A stretch of 64,000 nucleotides of DNA from Juglans regia (GCF_001411555.2 NC_049916.1:11187945-11251944); one strand, 5' to 3'. Positions 10,426 to 23,710 are shown, numbered from the stretch's first letter. Made by a program: numbers and translations. Notes: a model not told the origin generated them from the sequence alone.

Positions 10426-13232
10426 TATAACACCCCGACCCCAAGGGTCCGGAGAGTTAACTCATGTTACTTGATAGTCAGCTCCAAGAATACTAATATA
10501 TTTCCAAATCCATGAATGTAAACTTCCACAACTCCAAAACAAACGTAAATACTTCAAATTAATAAACCACCATACTCACATACCAAATCTTCAATACAAC
10601 AACCTAAATAAAGACATCAACTTCTCTTCATGTCTCAATTAACAAACTAGAATAAAAAATATAATTGACATAAGTCTCCATAATGCGTCCAAAAATATTG
10701 AGAACAACCTACTAAAAAAATAAAATCCACTAGCAACACTAGTACCACAAGATATCCAATAACTATCCACGGCTAATCTTGTCCACAAACTCTAATACTG
10801 ATCCTCAGCTGATCCATCAATGTCATCTGAAAATATTATGAAGATTAAGGGGTGAGATATCAACAACTCAGCAAGCAGAAAGCATATTCTAGCATGTAAA
10901 CATAAGCATTTAAAAATTTTGGTATGCAGAGCATAACATTTGCTTTCAGAATGCAGAAACAATATATTTACTTTCGAAAAGCATAAACAAAACTTGGTAC
11001 AAAACATCAGAGCGAAATTTTCAGAAAACTTTCTTATTCAAATATCCTTCAGCATATCCAATCTGAAACATTATATTCATATCATCTCATAGCGTCACAG
11101 CGGGACAAATACCATGTTTAACCCCTATGGTAGGGTTATAAGCCACCATTATACTCGTGGCTAGGCCGTATACTATGTTTCACCCCCGTGGTAGGGTTAT
11201 AAACCACCATTATACCCGTGGCTGGGCCGTATACCATGTTTCACCCTCGTGATAGAGTTATAAACCACCATTATACCTGTGGCTGGGCCGTATACCATGT
11301 TTTACCCTCGTGATAGGGTTATAAACCACCATTATACCCGTGTCTAGGCCGTATTCCATGTTTCACCTCGTGGTAGGGTTATAACCCACCATTATAACCC
11401 AATAGAATAGAACATTATCGGAACCAGATCACATTCAGATACAAAATTAGGACTTCATGCCATGTTTTTCAAATGACACATCATATCAAAACAAAATACT
11501 GAATAGTTTCAAATCATTTCACATGTTCGAAATAAACAAAATAAAAACATCTTCATTTATTCATAGCAAAAACTTTTAGAATTTCATATTCGCTCTTTTT
11601 GCATAGTTCAGAAACATAATGCATAAAATTAACTCATGTCTACACCAGTCATGACAGAAAATACTTTCTCTTATATAGAATTATGCATATGTAGAATAAA
11701 CATCTGAGGTCTTTTTCAGAGTTTTTTTCAAAAACAAACATGCTTATTTTCAAAGTCAACCTCATTTCATTTCTTTTATGTGAAACTAGTATATGAACCC
11801 TGCTTGCCTGACTTCCGTGTATTATCTACGCTTTGAGTCAGAACTCTAGTAGAAACACTACCTAAGCAAAACATATACCCAACATTTAATAAACCAATCC
11901 AGTAAGCTACTATTTATTGAGTAATAATTGAAAACAACCCATTTTTAACTCAATGCCTATCATAAAATTAACCGAAACAATCCCCTCCTCGAACCATTAG
12001 CATTTAAACCCCAATACAGCCACTAAAATCTCCACGCAGCAGCCAAACCCAACTCAAACAGCTAACCTTGTACCAACATGCATTTAACCCAAGATAATCA
12101 ACACCAAAAAAAATATCACTCCACCCTGAGTCACCACTATTTCCAGCCAACTATGTAATTATAAATCCCCACATCAATTCCATAATATCCACATTTCAAT
12201 CCAAGCAAGAGATTCCAAAAATATCACACTCACTACACAACTAAACATATAAGTCTTCATATAAAAACTAAAATATAGATCATAATATCTAGTGTGTATA
12301 TATATAAAAGAATATATTATTGCTATAGATTAACTTACCTAAATTCACGAGTTTAGTAAGATGGAAACGAAAGCTAGCGGACGATGCCTAAAGGTTATGT
12401 TAATGCCCTGTGACACAACGCTGCAGTGTTACTTGTGATTTACACTTATAGTTAAAGAAGATCACTCTCAAAGTTTTGGAAGAACAATACCTAATAGAGT
12501 TACAAATGGCTTCGCACAACCTCGAATCAAAGCAACCCACAGAATTCTAAGCCCAAGACTCACTGAAATCTAGTGAAAGAAATAGTGATTCTACACAAAG
12601 GGGAAAATTTGAGTGGTTTGCATGTGTACACGGTGAGTTAAAACAGAGAGGAGATGTGCGTGAAAAATAAATAGAAGATAAAATAAAAAAATAATGAGAC
12701 TGAAAATCGGACGGTGGGAGAAGAGATCTTTACCAAAGCTAGCACTTCTGATGTGAGGCTCGACAACAACACTAAAATCTTGAGACCCACGAGCTGGCTG
12801 TACAGAGTAATCACCCAATGAAAAGTCACGAAGCAATCGGAGAGGCAAAGAGAAACAGAGAGAGGGAGAGAGATGACTCACCATTGAGGAAACCAGCCAA
12901 CGGTGACGAGCTTTCGGGGACACACGGAAAGAAGAAAAATTTGCAGCACTCGCAATGATGAACTAGAATTTGTGTAAGAGGGAAAATCTGAGTAGTTCAA
13001 AATGTGGTGAGGGAAAAATTCCATGTGCGAAATCGAAGATGAACCGCAGGAATGTGGGGAGAGGTTAGAATCAAAAGAGAGAAGAAATTGGGAGAACGGG
13101 GATGAGAAACCGTCTGGGAAGAGAAGAACAATCGAAAAGGGAAGAAGGAGACTCACCAAAACGACGTCGTTTCATATGGGGTCTTCCGGGCTAGGCTTCA
13201 TCTGGACTTGGGCCTTGGGCCCGAGTGTTACA
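10426..13232 (-). mobile_element. Family C solo LTR, copy C0
   Basis: Its ends are TATAACACCCC at the left (TG changed to TA) and GTGTTACA at the right. It is flanked by GTAAG (10421-10425) and CTAAG (13233-13237), a 5-bp target duplication with one change. Inside, in minus orientation, are a GC-rich 5' part with overlapping chance frames (12590-13160), a donor-like site at 12337-12338, a degraded second site at 11811-11820 (GC instead of GT), about five 61-bp tandem repeats, and the short acidic frame ending DGSAEDQY near 10795. The same order appears in the copies at 45579-48070, 50135-51754 and 56510-59765. No polymerase or integrase coding is present. Confidence 0.75.
11111..11402. repeat. 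61-bp tandem repeats, about 4.8 copies
   Basis: Units contain 'accatgtttcaccc.cgtgg' and 'tagggttataaaccaccatt' followed by 'atacccgtggctgggccgtat'. Neighbouring units differ at a few bases. The same unit occurs about 2, 4 and 3 times in the other family C copies (46148-46266, 50708-50944, 59004-59183). Confidence 0.9.
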
Positions 13233-13944
13233 CTAAGTCTAAAACAAGTAACACATGTTCTCAACTTAGCAAAAGTTTTATAAAATCCTCAAGCAAACCC
13301 GAGAGCTTCAATATTGTGCCATAACCGAACCTTTTCATACAACACATGCTTCCAACAATTATTTAATCGAACTCTTTTAAAAAAATACTCTTAACGTCTG
13401 AATGAAAGTTTTAAGAACGTCATATAAAAATTTCATAGCCATTGAACTAGGTTTTAAGAATCAAAAATCATAACAACCTCAAAATAGAAACTATTTTGTG
13501 TGTTCCAGTTTCAACCTCAAAGAAAATATGTATAACTCTTTAATAAAAATGCTAACAATCTTTGGATTAACTCATAACATGTAGAAAAACCTGTTAACGT
13601 TTCATCAAGTTAATATCAAGTCCTAACTTTAACAAAAAGTACATTAAAACACCAAGTCTCACTGCATCATCCAAATTGTCGCCCAATATTACATTTTCAA
13701 CTTTATCATCTAATCATTACTTAATTATTATCCAAACACAAAATCCAATAGAAATTTTTGAAACTTCTAGATAAAACACAAAAAATAATACAATTTTTTC
13801 AAATTTCAAAGCAAAAATAATATTCAAATAATTTTTAACTTTATAATAATTTTCTTTAACCTTTTCTCCCTCATGTTCCAAAATACAATAAAACGCCTTA
13901 AGTCAAATAATTTCACTATTATTTACATAATTATAAAATATTTT
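13233..13944. other. Gene-free AT-rich stretch
   Basis: No gene or recognisable element domain is seen between the right end of C0 and the next MITE. Confidence 0.4.
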
Positions 13945-14481
13945 GGTCCAGTTTGGATACACAGTTTAGATGATATGAGATTTTTTGAGTTAAGATAAGA
14001 TGAGATAGTTTGTAAAAAAGTGTATGTTTGGATAGTGAGATGAGATGAGATAGTTTTGACTTTTTGGGATTTGATAAAGGAAAATACTAAAACCACAACT
14101 AGGTATTCTCGACTAGGATTCTGACTGGTTTTTTTTTTTTTTACTTAAGGGTTAAGTAAGTAATTTTTATTGATGTTGGGAATTTAAAAAAAAATTAAAA
14201 TGATAAAAAAAATGCATGAAAAAAAAAGAAATACACTGGGCGGGAGGGATCTCATGTGTGGGTGTAGAATCACTATTTGATAAACGGGTGGGTCCCACCA
14301 ATGATAAGTGAATTATTTTTACTGTGTGGAATTTTTTTTACTATTTATGTCAGAAAGTAATGATATGAGTTTGAAAACTTTGAGATAAAAGTGAGATGTG
14401 AAATTAACCGTTTGAATAGACAAAACTATCTCTTCTGTGCAGACCATGCAGATTATCTCATTAGGCAAACCAAACCGGGCT
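13945..14481. mobile_element. MITE with internal insertion
   Basis: The left end GGTCCAGTTTGGATAC (13945-13960) and the right end CCAAACCGGGCT (14470-14481) are imperfect inverted repeats, with GAGATGAGATGAG blocks next to them. The middle (about 14080-14335) is unlike the flanks, with poly-T and 'gggtgggtcccacc', and looks like a second small insertion. Boundaries of the inner insertion are not resolved. Confidence 0.55.
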
Positions 14482-14486
14482 ACTCT

Positions 14487-14710
14487 AAGGGCAGGTTTGG
14501 GGCCAAAACCAAAACACAAAATTCTCATATCATCTCATCTCATTATTACACCTTTTTCAAATCCCCATACAAAATATAATAAACAATTCAACTTTTTCAA
14601 ATCCCAATACACATTTTTCAAATCTCAAAACAATAATAATATTAAAACTTAATATTTTAAACTTTAAAACAAAACACAAAATTCTCATCTCACCCCCCAA
14701 ACCTACCCTT
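14487..14710. mobile_element. MITE, 16-bp inverted ends AAGGGCAGGTTTGGGG
   Basis: The left end AAGGGCAGGTTTGGGG (14487-14502) pairs with the right end CCCCAAACCTACCCTT (ending 14710) with one mismatch. The interior has 'caaatctcaaaacaataata' and 'ctcatctcatctcat' motifs shared with the MITE at 9885-10060. It begins 5 bp after the previous MITE and ends about 0.9 kb upstream of the lipid-transfer gene. Confidence 0.8.
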
Positions 14711-15526
14711 TTAAGTGTTCAAACGAGCCTGTCTTGCCTTGAAGTAAAAGTTGACGTCCTACATTGGAAAACCCTCTCGATTGAGGTGGTGTAATTTTAC
14801 AAAAAAAAAAAAAAAAAAAAAATTCTTAAGGTTTTATGCATTATAATAGATTTGATGCAAAATTAAAATTAAACTTTTAACACGTGATCTAAACAACAGA
14901 CTTGGAACCCAAATCTACATCCACCTTCTCAAGTCCAACCATCCAAACGCGATATTTGATTGGCACACTTGGGGTATCAATCTACTTTTCTTTAATGTCA
15001 TGAATTTAATCGGATCAGAAGTACCACAAAATGAGTACTACATATTTCTACAACGACCCAGATGCCAAAACCACAATAAATATACTTTGTATGAACCTGT
15101 AGATCATATTAATCCAATTCATGATGATCAAGAACGCCACGTGCACCTGTGATATATATTGTGTTATATAAGCTTAGTGGAGCAAATAATAGTGGAATTC
15201 CCTTGCACGCAAGTAGTGAATATGATCATGTTTTGTATAGCGCAACTTGAATGTTCACATTTCTTTTAGTCATATATACCTACCGACGACTATATGATCG
15301 AGCATCCAGTAAAGAAAAGAACATGCTGGAATGGAAAAAGAGGTAGAAAGTGCTCTTGTTAAGGAACAAACTCTAATGGGTAAGAAACTATTTTATACAG
15401 TCGCTTGCTACAAATATCTCAGTGTGAACATACTACCCGAATGATTGGAATCATTACGCCTTGAATAAACCCATTCACAACCACCCCACTACTTCAAAAG
15501 TACCTTATTTTTCTACTTCATTCTAG
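14711..15526 (+). promoter_or_regulatory. Upstream region of the lipid-transfer gene
   Basis: This non-coding stretch holds an A-run of about 20 bases near 14801-14821 and two CACGTG G-box hexamers at 14881-14886 and 15138-15143. G-boxes bind bZIP or bHLH factors in plant promoters; that they act here is inference from position only. Confidence 0.35.
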
Positions 15527-15535
15527 TATATAAAT
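15527..15535 (+). promoter_or_regulatory. TATA box
   Basis: TATATAAAT lies 66-74 bases before the ATG at 15601. This fits a transcription start near 15560 and a leader of about 40 bases. It is the only strong TATA box near this start codon. Confidence 0.7.
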
Positions 15536-15600
15536 CTGCTTACCTCGTCCTGCTCCTTCTGCAATAGAAAAACGTATCTCTAATCAAGTCTAAAACAAAG

Positions 15601-16167
15601 ATGGCCGCCGATTCCATTAAAGGTTTTCTTGTGGTCGTGCTCGCCTTCATGCTTGCTTCTGAGGCTTTTCTTCGGGAAGTTAATGCTGCCGGAGAGTGCG
15701 GAAAGACCCCCATCAAGTCTGCAGCTGCAAGCTTGAGCCCTTGCTTGAGTGCTGCCGGGAATGCTCAGGCCAAGGTTCCACCAACATGCTGCACCAAAGT
15801 TGGTGCCTTAATCAAGACCACACCCAAGTGCCTTTGTGCGGTTTTGTTGTCGCCTTTGGCAAAGCAGGCGGGGATCAAGCCTGCCATTGCTATTACTATT
15901 CCAAAACGGTGCAACATCAGCAACCGACCGGCGGGAAAGAAGTGCGGAAGTAAGTAACATCTTCCGCACTTATCTCAAAAATTTCAACTAGAAAGCTTAA
16001 ATTAATTAGAATAAGCAAATTAACTCTCACTTATTAAAAGTTCTTTACTTGATTAAATGTGAATGAAGTATAAAGTCGAAAGTCGGGGACTCGAACTCAA
16101 TAAATTTAATTATTTAAATTTTTATCTTTAACACTATATTTCCTTTGCAGGATACACTCTCCCGTGA
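15601..16167 (+). CDS. Non-specific lipid-transfer protein-like (8-Cys), two exons
   Basis: A small secreted protein of the lipid-transfer/bifunctional-inhibitor fold, expected to carry lipids in a hydrophobic cavity outside the cell. Exon 1 is 15601-15949, the intron 15950-16150 (GTAAGT...TTTGCAG), and exon 2 16151-16167, giving 121 residues. Residues 1-30 are a hydrophobic signal peptide ending near VNAAG. Eight cysteines lie at 33, 48, 63, 64, 77, 79, 104 and 115, in the pattern C-x14-C-x14-CC-x12-CxC-x24-C-x10-C; the CxC residue is Leu. Exon 2 adds only RYTLP and a stop. The tail ...KKCGRYTLP resembles what I recall of DIR1-related (type IV) plant LTPs, which supports splicing. Without splicing the frame ends GSK at 15957. 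The start context AAAGATGGCC is good. No stop or frameshift is seen, so it looks functional. The DIR1-like role is inference. Confidence 0.92.
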
Positions 16168-17194
16168 GAGTCAAACTCAAAGTCAACTAAAAAAAGAAAA
16201 GAAGGCAAGCATGATGGGGAGTGCTAAATAATTACGAGTGTTTTTATTTTCCTTTCGAGTTAGTACAGAATAAGAGTTGTCATATTGGGCCATGCTTGCT
16301 AGATAATTGGCCCATGGAGGCAGTAACCTTGCTCATATGTGTTTATATGGTTCCGATGTCTACCTGTTTCTATTGGTCTCTGTTTGTCTTCTGGACTCGT
16401 CCTGTTCACTTTATGCCTGTCGTCTGTTTTCCTATTTTTATTTTTTCCCGTTTTCTCTACTTCTTTCATATATATTGAGCTTTCCAAACTTGACAATATG
16501 AAAAACATACGAAGAGGCCATCTGACACACTAAACCACGCTGCTCAAGCATCGACCCGTTTTAAAGAAGTGCGAGGAACATAAATTCGTCAGTAGCAACG
16601 TGCCATTAGCCAATAGATATCACTTGTACAGATTCACCACTATCAATGTGCCGTTTCGGTGACAATTAATGGTGGCGAATATCCGCCCAACATTTGCCTT
16701 TTAGAGAGGCAATGTCGTTGATAGTCTTGATGTACGGATATAAGCAGCAACAGTCTTCGTGGTCTGCAAATCTAAAAAGATAATAGTTATTGCAACACAC
16801 CCACACCAGCACCAAACTCAAGTCGAGCACTAGTGATATAAAATTTTTCTTTTGGATTAATATGTAGTACAAAGACCATTTGAATTTTAACGAGAGATTT
16901 TAGAGTAGGTTACGGGTCCAAATTTATTTTAGCAGAGTATGAATTTCATTAGACTCAATGATTGGATAAAGGCCAAAATAATAATTCACGGACCAAAGGG
17001 TCGAGAAAAGTAGAATGTGGCCCAATAAATTTTTCTAAATGCCCGAAGATATTGTTGGACGAGGGATTTATTTTGGACATAAGGATTATGTCTCAATTTA
17101 TTTATCAAGTTAAGCCTATTAACGTGTCCAATTTCAAGCACATTAGAGTTATAACCTTAGAGTCCCCTTCGTGATCAAATTCATTAAACCACTG
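16168..17194. other. 3' flank of the gene, no further gene seen
   Basis: The 3' UTR begins here; AATAA-like candidates occur near 16224 and 16268, but none is clearly the polyadenylation signal. The rest is AT-rich. Frames of 60-85 codons (for example 16221-16478) show no recognisable domain and overlap each other in several frames. Confidence 0.4.
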
Positions 17195-18265
17195 ACTTCT
17201 ATATATTTAGATCCATGAACGTAATTGAACTTCATCCTCAAGTGCCTAGGGTTGCCACTCACACATTCTTTCTCCAGCAAGCCTACAGCCCACTTCTTCC
17301 CCCTCACGCCACCACCCTGCACCACCCAACGACATAACCTGCCGCTCAAGCAAGCCCTTCACGTATGTGCCAACCACAATCACACCTCACTACAACTGCA
17401 CCACCGAAGGGTAGCTCCATTGCCAAGAACCTCCAGTCAAGAACAGCAGCTCGTCATGGCCACCACCCCCTCTTAGGTGACACGTAATTTTCTTTCACAT
17501 CACAGCGTCCAACACGAGACCGCTGTGGAACAGTCGTAGCACCATAGCTCTGTCGACCGTTCACATGACAAACAGTATCCCACGTCCACTACCCCATCTT
17601 TTTGTTCCTCCATTGTTGGTCCCTAAACTACGGAAGCCAGACCAGCGTTGCAGCCACTAGAAGGCAGCCCACGTCTCTTCCCTTAGCCACCGTGCAAAGC
17701 CAAATAGAAATCGACGCCAAAGCTTCTCCACGAGCCACAGATTTTCACCACTCGTACCCCTGTTTTGTACACAAAAAAGTAGAGCACCTCCATTGTAGTC
17801 CAAACCGAGAGCCACGACCCATGCTTTGCAACAGTGAGGCCACGTCGTCACCACCAGTTGCAATAGAGGGGCATCAGAGTACAATTATCCACCATCAAAC
17901 ACCGCCCAGCCCACATGTTGCCCCATACGTGAGACTCTCTCTATCCCTCGGTTTCTGTCTCTCCCTCCCGTTAGCTCTCTGGCTCACTTTACCTACGCTA
18001 AATTAGGTTTTGTTCCTCCCTAGTACTTTATAGATAATATGGGTTATGTTTGTAATTTGAATTGGTTATGGGTTTTGAGTTAGCTAGTGTTGGGAGCATG
18101 GGTTGCACCTAAGAAACATATTTCAGGTTCGTGTCTATATAGATAATATGGTCTTTCATGTGTGCACACTCGGGGATTCGAGAATAATAAGGAGAAGATT
18201 TCAAATTCTGTTTCTGCTCTGTTGGCCGCCGGGGTTTGAACAACCCTACCACAGGGGTTAAACAT
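17195..18265 (+). mobile_element. Family C element C5, left part (host of the nest)
   Basis: The right edge 'caaccctaccacaggggtta' followed by AACAT matches the 61-bp repeat zone end of family C (59143-59183). The stretch before it, 'caaattctgtttctgctctg', matches the segment before the repeats in C3. It is cut at 18265 by the family D element and resumes at 26359. The GC-rich part 17260-18000 has many overlapping frames, as in the 5' parts of the other long-LTR copies. The true 5' end is not identified, so the start is approximate. Confidence 0.55.
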
Positions 18266-21200
18266 TGTAACACCCCCTTCTCGTAGGTTAGGAGTGTCAC
18301 ATGTTTTTCATAAAAAAACCCGACAAGAGATCTCATGTTTAATAACATGAAATTAGCATTTATTGCATAACAAGGTTTGTCTAACAAAAGTCTTCCAAAA
18401 ATCTTATGTGGATAAATTGAATAAAATCTTTATCATAAAAACAAATTTTATTCTAGGAAGTCTAAATTAAAACGACTGCTCCATCTAATTCTGACCTGCC
18501 TACTCATGTTCGTCATCCTCACCTGGGTTGTATATGAAATAAACTAAAATGAGTCGAAATCTCTGCAATAAATCCATCACAACGTAAACATAATAAACGT
18601 AAGGTTTTCATAAAAGTTTTCATACTGAGAGCTTAAAATTCATGATTTGTTCATGCTAATGCTTATGCTATGTATGACTGATTTATCTGAATTAATTGAC
18701 TAATCTGACTTAACTGACTGATTTGACTGGCTAAGACACTTAACTCTGTGTGTGAAGTTGTGTACCGGCCCACATCCTGCTGGTGCGAGGGGAGCTGCTG
18801 ATAGTATTTGTAACAACCCAATCCTAAGATTAGGATATAAGATAAGTTTTATGTAAATTTTTTTCATATAGCTATAAATTTATTATATTTGTTATTATTA
18901 GTATTATTTTATCAAATTTTTTATATTATTAATAAAGTGTAAATTTTTAATAGGATTATTATCCTATTATGATTATTATTACTATTTAAGATTTTATTGT
19001 TATTAAGATAACTACTCTCATATTTTAAGTTCCACGTTTTCCCTCCTCTCTGCCCCACACGTCTCCACTTCCTTGCATGCACGTCTATTTCCCTAGGGTT
19101 TTATTTTTAGGGTGTTCTCTACCACCTATTTATATATATATGTTTATACGCTAGATCTTCTGCATGAAGAAAACCTCACGCCGCAGACCAAGAACCACTT
19201 CGAGCCTTGCCCAGCCCATGCTCAGCCCCGCTACCTGTAGTGCCGTCGATCTCGTTAGACCAAAACGGAAACCAACGTCTCACGGAATGATCAGAAGGGC
19301 ATGACTCTGTTTTACACTCATGGAACAGAGCAAGCCCATGCCATAGCACCGGGCACCACTCAGTGAGACGCAGCAACCGGAAAGGCCACTACTCGACGAC
19401 GGAACCACCACGGCGACCACCCCACTGCGCAGACCATGCATGACCGTGAAGGACCTCCAAGCCCTGTCGCACGTATGCCACGCAGTGGCTTCTTGCCAAG
19501 CTTCTCGACGCTGTCAGTTCGGGTTGTTCCGCCGACCACCCCAAGACGTCAGTGCACCACCCATGGTGCCAGAAACCGCCGATCAGCTCTTCTCCGTGGC
19601 ATCTACTCCATCCCGGTTGGCCTACGACCCTCAGCCACCCAGCTCTGTACGTGCGCCTCCCTCTCTCTCAGTTGCACTGCCGCATGGTTCACTTCCTTCG
19701 GTGTCGCACCACCACAGACGAGCCCCCAGTTGCGCCGCGGTGACCCCCCGCTTGTCGCCTGAACCGCCGCGCAGCCCATCTCCGTCGCATACTCTCTCTC
19801 GATGAGCCCTCTGTTTTCTCTTGCACAACTTCTCCTTATGTTTTTGTCCGTGTGCCATAAAACCACCATGAAGCATTGTTTCACAGCGGGCCCTTGGACC
19901 TTATGTATGCTGGGCTTAATTGATAAGCTTGTGTTTTAAAGAGTAAAATGGGCTTGATCTTCAACAACTGATTTAGTATTTTTATTGTGCTTAACATTAA
20001 TATTTTTAAAGATGAGTGTTTACTTAAGTAAATATATTAGTCAAATGCTCTTTTTATTAAGAAAGTGTTTAAAGAATTTAAAATGTGTTTAAAGGTATAT
20101 TATGGAGCTTATAGTTTATTTAATATTCCTTTACCTATTTAGTCAGACTTTAATGAAATTATTATGTTATATTTTAAAAATAATTAAGGAATATGTTATG
20201 AGTTTTGAATAATATTATGATTAAGTCTACTTTTATTAATCGAAGGCTTTCACCAATTATTTTATATTTATATATATATATATAGTTAAATTATATTGAT
20301 AGATTAGATATCATATTTCAGTAGTAAGAGTTATTAAATTATTTTGAACGATATATTAAATGAGATTCTACTGTCTACTTTAGTAGATGTTGTGATAATT
20401 ATGCTATTAAAGTTGTAGGTTGAAAATAGAGAAATATGTTAAGAATTTTTAAATGATATTAATATATTAGATTTCTCATAATATTTAATAATTATGTTAA
20501 TAAATGAAAGTTAGTTTAAGAATTTAAGTTTTGTGAATTATTTTAGAATAGCTCGAGTATTTCTACTAAATTATAAATTAGTATTTTAAGTAATTTAAAT
20601 ACTATGAATTATCGATTTTAGTGTTAAACAAATATTTGTTTGACTACCTTTTAGAATTCCAAATTTAGCTAAGTAAGATATTAGTATTTATTTATTTATT
20701 TCCAAACAATTTAGTGATAGTTATTTATTGTATATAGGTCTCAAGTTACGAAGTATTATTCAAGAAGAAACGCATCGAGGTAAGTAATTTGATCATAAAT
20801 TAGGATCATCACAGTTAGCCTATATGTATGTATTATTCAAGCCAGTTTATTGACAGCCTTTATTTATGAACCGCTTATATCATATGCAAACATGTCATCC
20901 AGCATAGCATACGATCATGTCATTCCGCATCATATTTCAGATTCAAAAATTATAATTATGTATGTATTATGTCATGCATCTCATGTGTATAAAACACGTA
21001 AGCCATCTTAAATTCAAGTGTAAGATAAGATCAGATCAGTTAATAAGATGACCATTCAGATGCATGGTACCAATGCAGTTCAGTTTCAGGGTGGTGTGCA
21101 AGCCACGAACTCAGTCGTGGTCCACCATAGTATGCTAGAATACTATCAGCAGTTCCCCTTACTGCAGCGGGATGTGGGGCTGGTGCACAACCTTGCACAC

Positions 21201-21446
21201 AGGGTTAAGTGTGTTGGCCAGTCAAATAAATCAGATAAATCAGTCAGTTAGTTCAGATAAACAAGTTATACATAGCATAAGCATCAGCATGAATAGTCAT
21301 GAATTGTTAAGCTCAGCATGAAAGTTCTTATGAAAATCTTATGTTTATTACGTTTTCGTTGTGATAGATTTCTTACTGAGTTATTGTAACGACCCGACCC
21401 TATATTTTTTTTTAGGGATAAAATTTGAATAATTTTATTAAGGCTC

Positions 21447-21477
<31 letters not shown>

Positions 21478-22879
21478 TTTACTATTATTATTATTTTTTC
21501 TGTCCAGCCCTTGAATCCTCTTCAGAATACAACTCCTCTTGCCGGATTTTTCTTCTATTTTGAATTTCAAACAATCTACTCACATGCACATACACATGCA
21601 CGTCTATTCCTTTATTTTTTTATCTAGGGTTTTCTTTAGGTTCTCAAACAATTATACATATACACGTTTCACTCACCAAAGAATGCAAGCCGCCATGCCC
21701 CCATCGTGAGTCTTCCCATCGCGTATCAATTCAACGCATGCACGGCTTCATCCGTTTCCTCCGCATTCACGTTTCTCATCCTAGGGTTTTTCTCTCGGCT
21801 CTCTTTTGGCTAGGTTTATAAATAGGTTAGGCCCTCCTCTGCATGAAGGAGATAGCCGCTGCCACCAACGTCTAGAGACACTCACGCACACAGAGCACTT
21901 TCTGCAATCCTCCTCCACTCAAAACCGCAACACACGTCCGAGAAGACAAGCTCCACCACCTCCCTCAAGCTCGTCCAGCAGACCACCTCTCCCTCCACCG
22001 TAAATCCCACTGCCGTGTTGGTTCACTTTTCCTCCACACACACAACCACTGCACGCCACCGGGAAACCGCAGCACCACCTTGCCGAAGCCAAGCAAACCA
22101 CGTCGCAGCTCCTCCCTCTGGCCACCTCGTTGCCCAGATAGCCGAACCACCGCACGGCCCGCCCTCGAAAAAAAAGCCATAAACCCGCTGCCATCCTCCC
22201 CTGTTTTAGGCCCTCGAAACAGAGCACCCCCACTCAAACCAAGAACCACGTTTTGCCACTTTTGGGCCGCGACGCCACCATTGGCAGCAGCAGACGACGC
22301 CGGAGATCTATCCTCCACTGCCCTGTGACGCCACAGCAAACCGCCACCCTTGTTCTGTAAGTTCAAGCCGTGTTCTCCCTCTCTTTCATCCCGTAAACTC
22401 TCCCTCTCTCATAACTCTCTCTCACTCTCAGTTGCTTAGCCACCACTCATCGGAGTTGACACCGTGCCCAGCCACCAGAACCACCGTCACGACTGCCTTC
22501 TTCCTCTCTCGGTGAGCATCACACCCCTCAACCCGAATGCATGCATCCCTTTCACGCGTAAACCAAACCGGATCATGCAACCCGTAAATCGTTCTTTTTC
22601 TTTAGGTTAGTTATATTACAAAAATGCCCCTCTATTTTATTTTCCCAAAATGCCCATGTACAGTATGTTATTTTTTTCAAAAATATCCTTACTTATTTAA
22701 GACTAACGGGTAAGGCTATTTTAGTGTCGGGAAGTGTTTAGGTTTAGAAAATATAGACTATTTTAATAGTTAGGTTTTTAAATAGAATCACTTGTTTAAT
22801 TAGAAATTTATGCAAAATACGTGTTTATTTTTTTTAGGCGACCGATTTCGTGCCGAAAATAGTGGATTAGCATTGCAAG

Positions 22880-23710
22880 GTAAGTAGCATGATCATATCC
22901 TTACACGTATGTACAGTGAGCTGTTTGTCTTTTTATAAAAGATATTATGCATGTATGCCCTTTATTGGAAATCCCTTTTTACGTATCCAAAACATGATAA
23001 AATTATGAAAAAGTCATGATTTTATGTGAAAGATTATTCATGAAACTATTTATGAAATGCATGATTTTATGTGAAGATTATTCATAAAATTATTTATAAA
23101 ATGCATGATTTTATGTGAAAGATTATTCATAAAATTATTTAAGAAATGCATGATTTTGTGAGAGAGTTATTTCGTAAAATATTTATGAAAAATCATGATT
23201 TTATGCTATGAAACATGTATCACGACATTTATGAAAGAATGCGATTTCGTTTGAAATCTATGATACGATATGACAAGTATGTATGTGATTTCTTTTGAAA
23301 TCTATGAAATGACAAGTATGCAAGTATGATTTGATAAAATATGTAACGGCCTATGTTATGATATGAAAACGGTACCTATGTTATGGGCATATTGCATTGC
23401 CAGGTCGTGCATGCTGGTAGTGCACCCAGTATTGTCTTCCTTATGTATGGATTCCACAACCCGCGGCCACGGGCGGAATCGGAATCTTTTTAGATTCGCT
23501 AACCCTAACTCACGGGGGTCAACAGTGGGTAACGGCCTATGATAAGTGAAAGATAAGTTAATGTTCATGCTCATGTTATTTATGCATGTATTTATGAATA
23601 TGCACGCTTTTCAAGACACCTTATGTTTATTATGTTTACTGTATGATGTGTTGCTTATTGAGTATTCGACTCATTTTAGTTTGTTTTCATGTTTTTTTTA
23701 AACCCCCCAG
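22880..23710 (+). other. Intron-like module of family F
   Basis: The 831-bp interval starts at a consensus donor GTAAGT and ends at a pyrimidine-rich stretch plus CCCCCCAG. The next codons give an acidic short frame with a stop after about 22 residues. Parallel modules in other elements: 20780-24078 (E), 24713-18523 (D, minus), 30432-31339 (B3), 44366-41870 (B4, minus), 46679-45854 and 51359-50414 (C, minus), 58590-59473 (C3). Splicing is inferred from motif pattern only. Confidence 0.4.
23011..23205 (+). repeat. About 44-bp tandem repeats, four copies
   Basis: Units begin 'catgattttatgtgaaagat' and continue 'tattcataaaattatttata' with small changes. They lie between the donor-like and acceptor-like sites of family F. 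Confidence 0.85.

Noticed and set aside
11111..11402. CRISPR-like array
   Set aside because: The repeats are head-to-tail 61-bp units without unique spacers, in a plant LTR.
15696..15953. 85-codon frame overlapping the lipid-transfer gene
   Set aside because: It is the +2 shadow of a clear signal-peptide and eight-cysteine frame and has no domain of its own.
19176..19884. Cluster of frames on both strands
   Set aside because: GC-rich part of LTR E; no start context, domain or conserved frame.
21806..22366. Several proline- and arginine-rich frames on both strands
   Set aside because: They overlap in many registers in the GC-rich part of LTR F. Similar chance frames occur at the same place in C, D and E with no shared protein.
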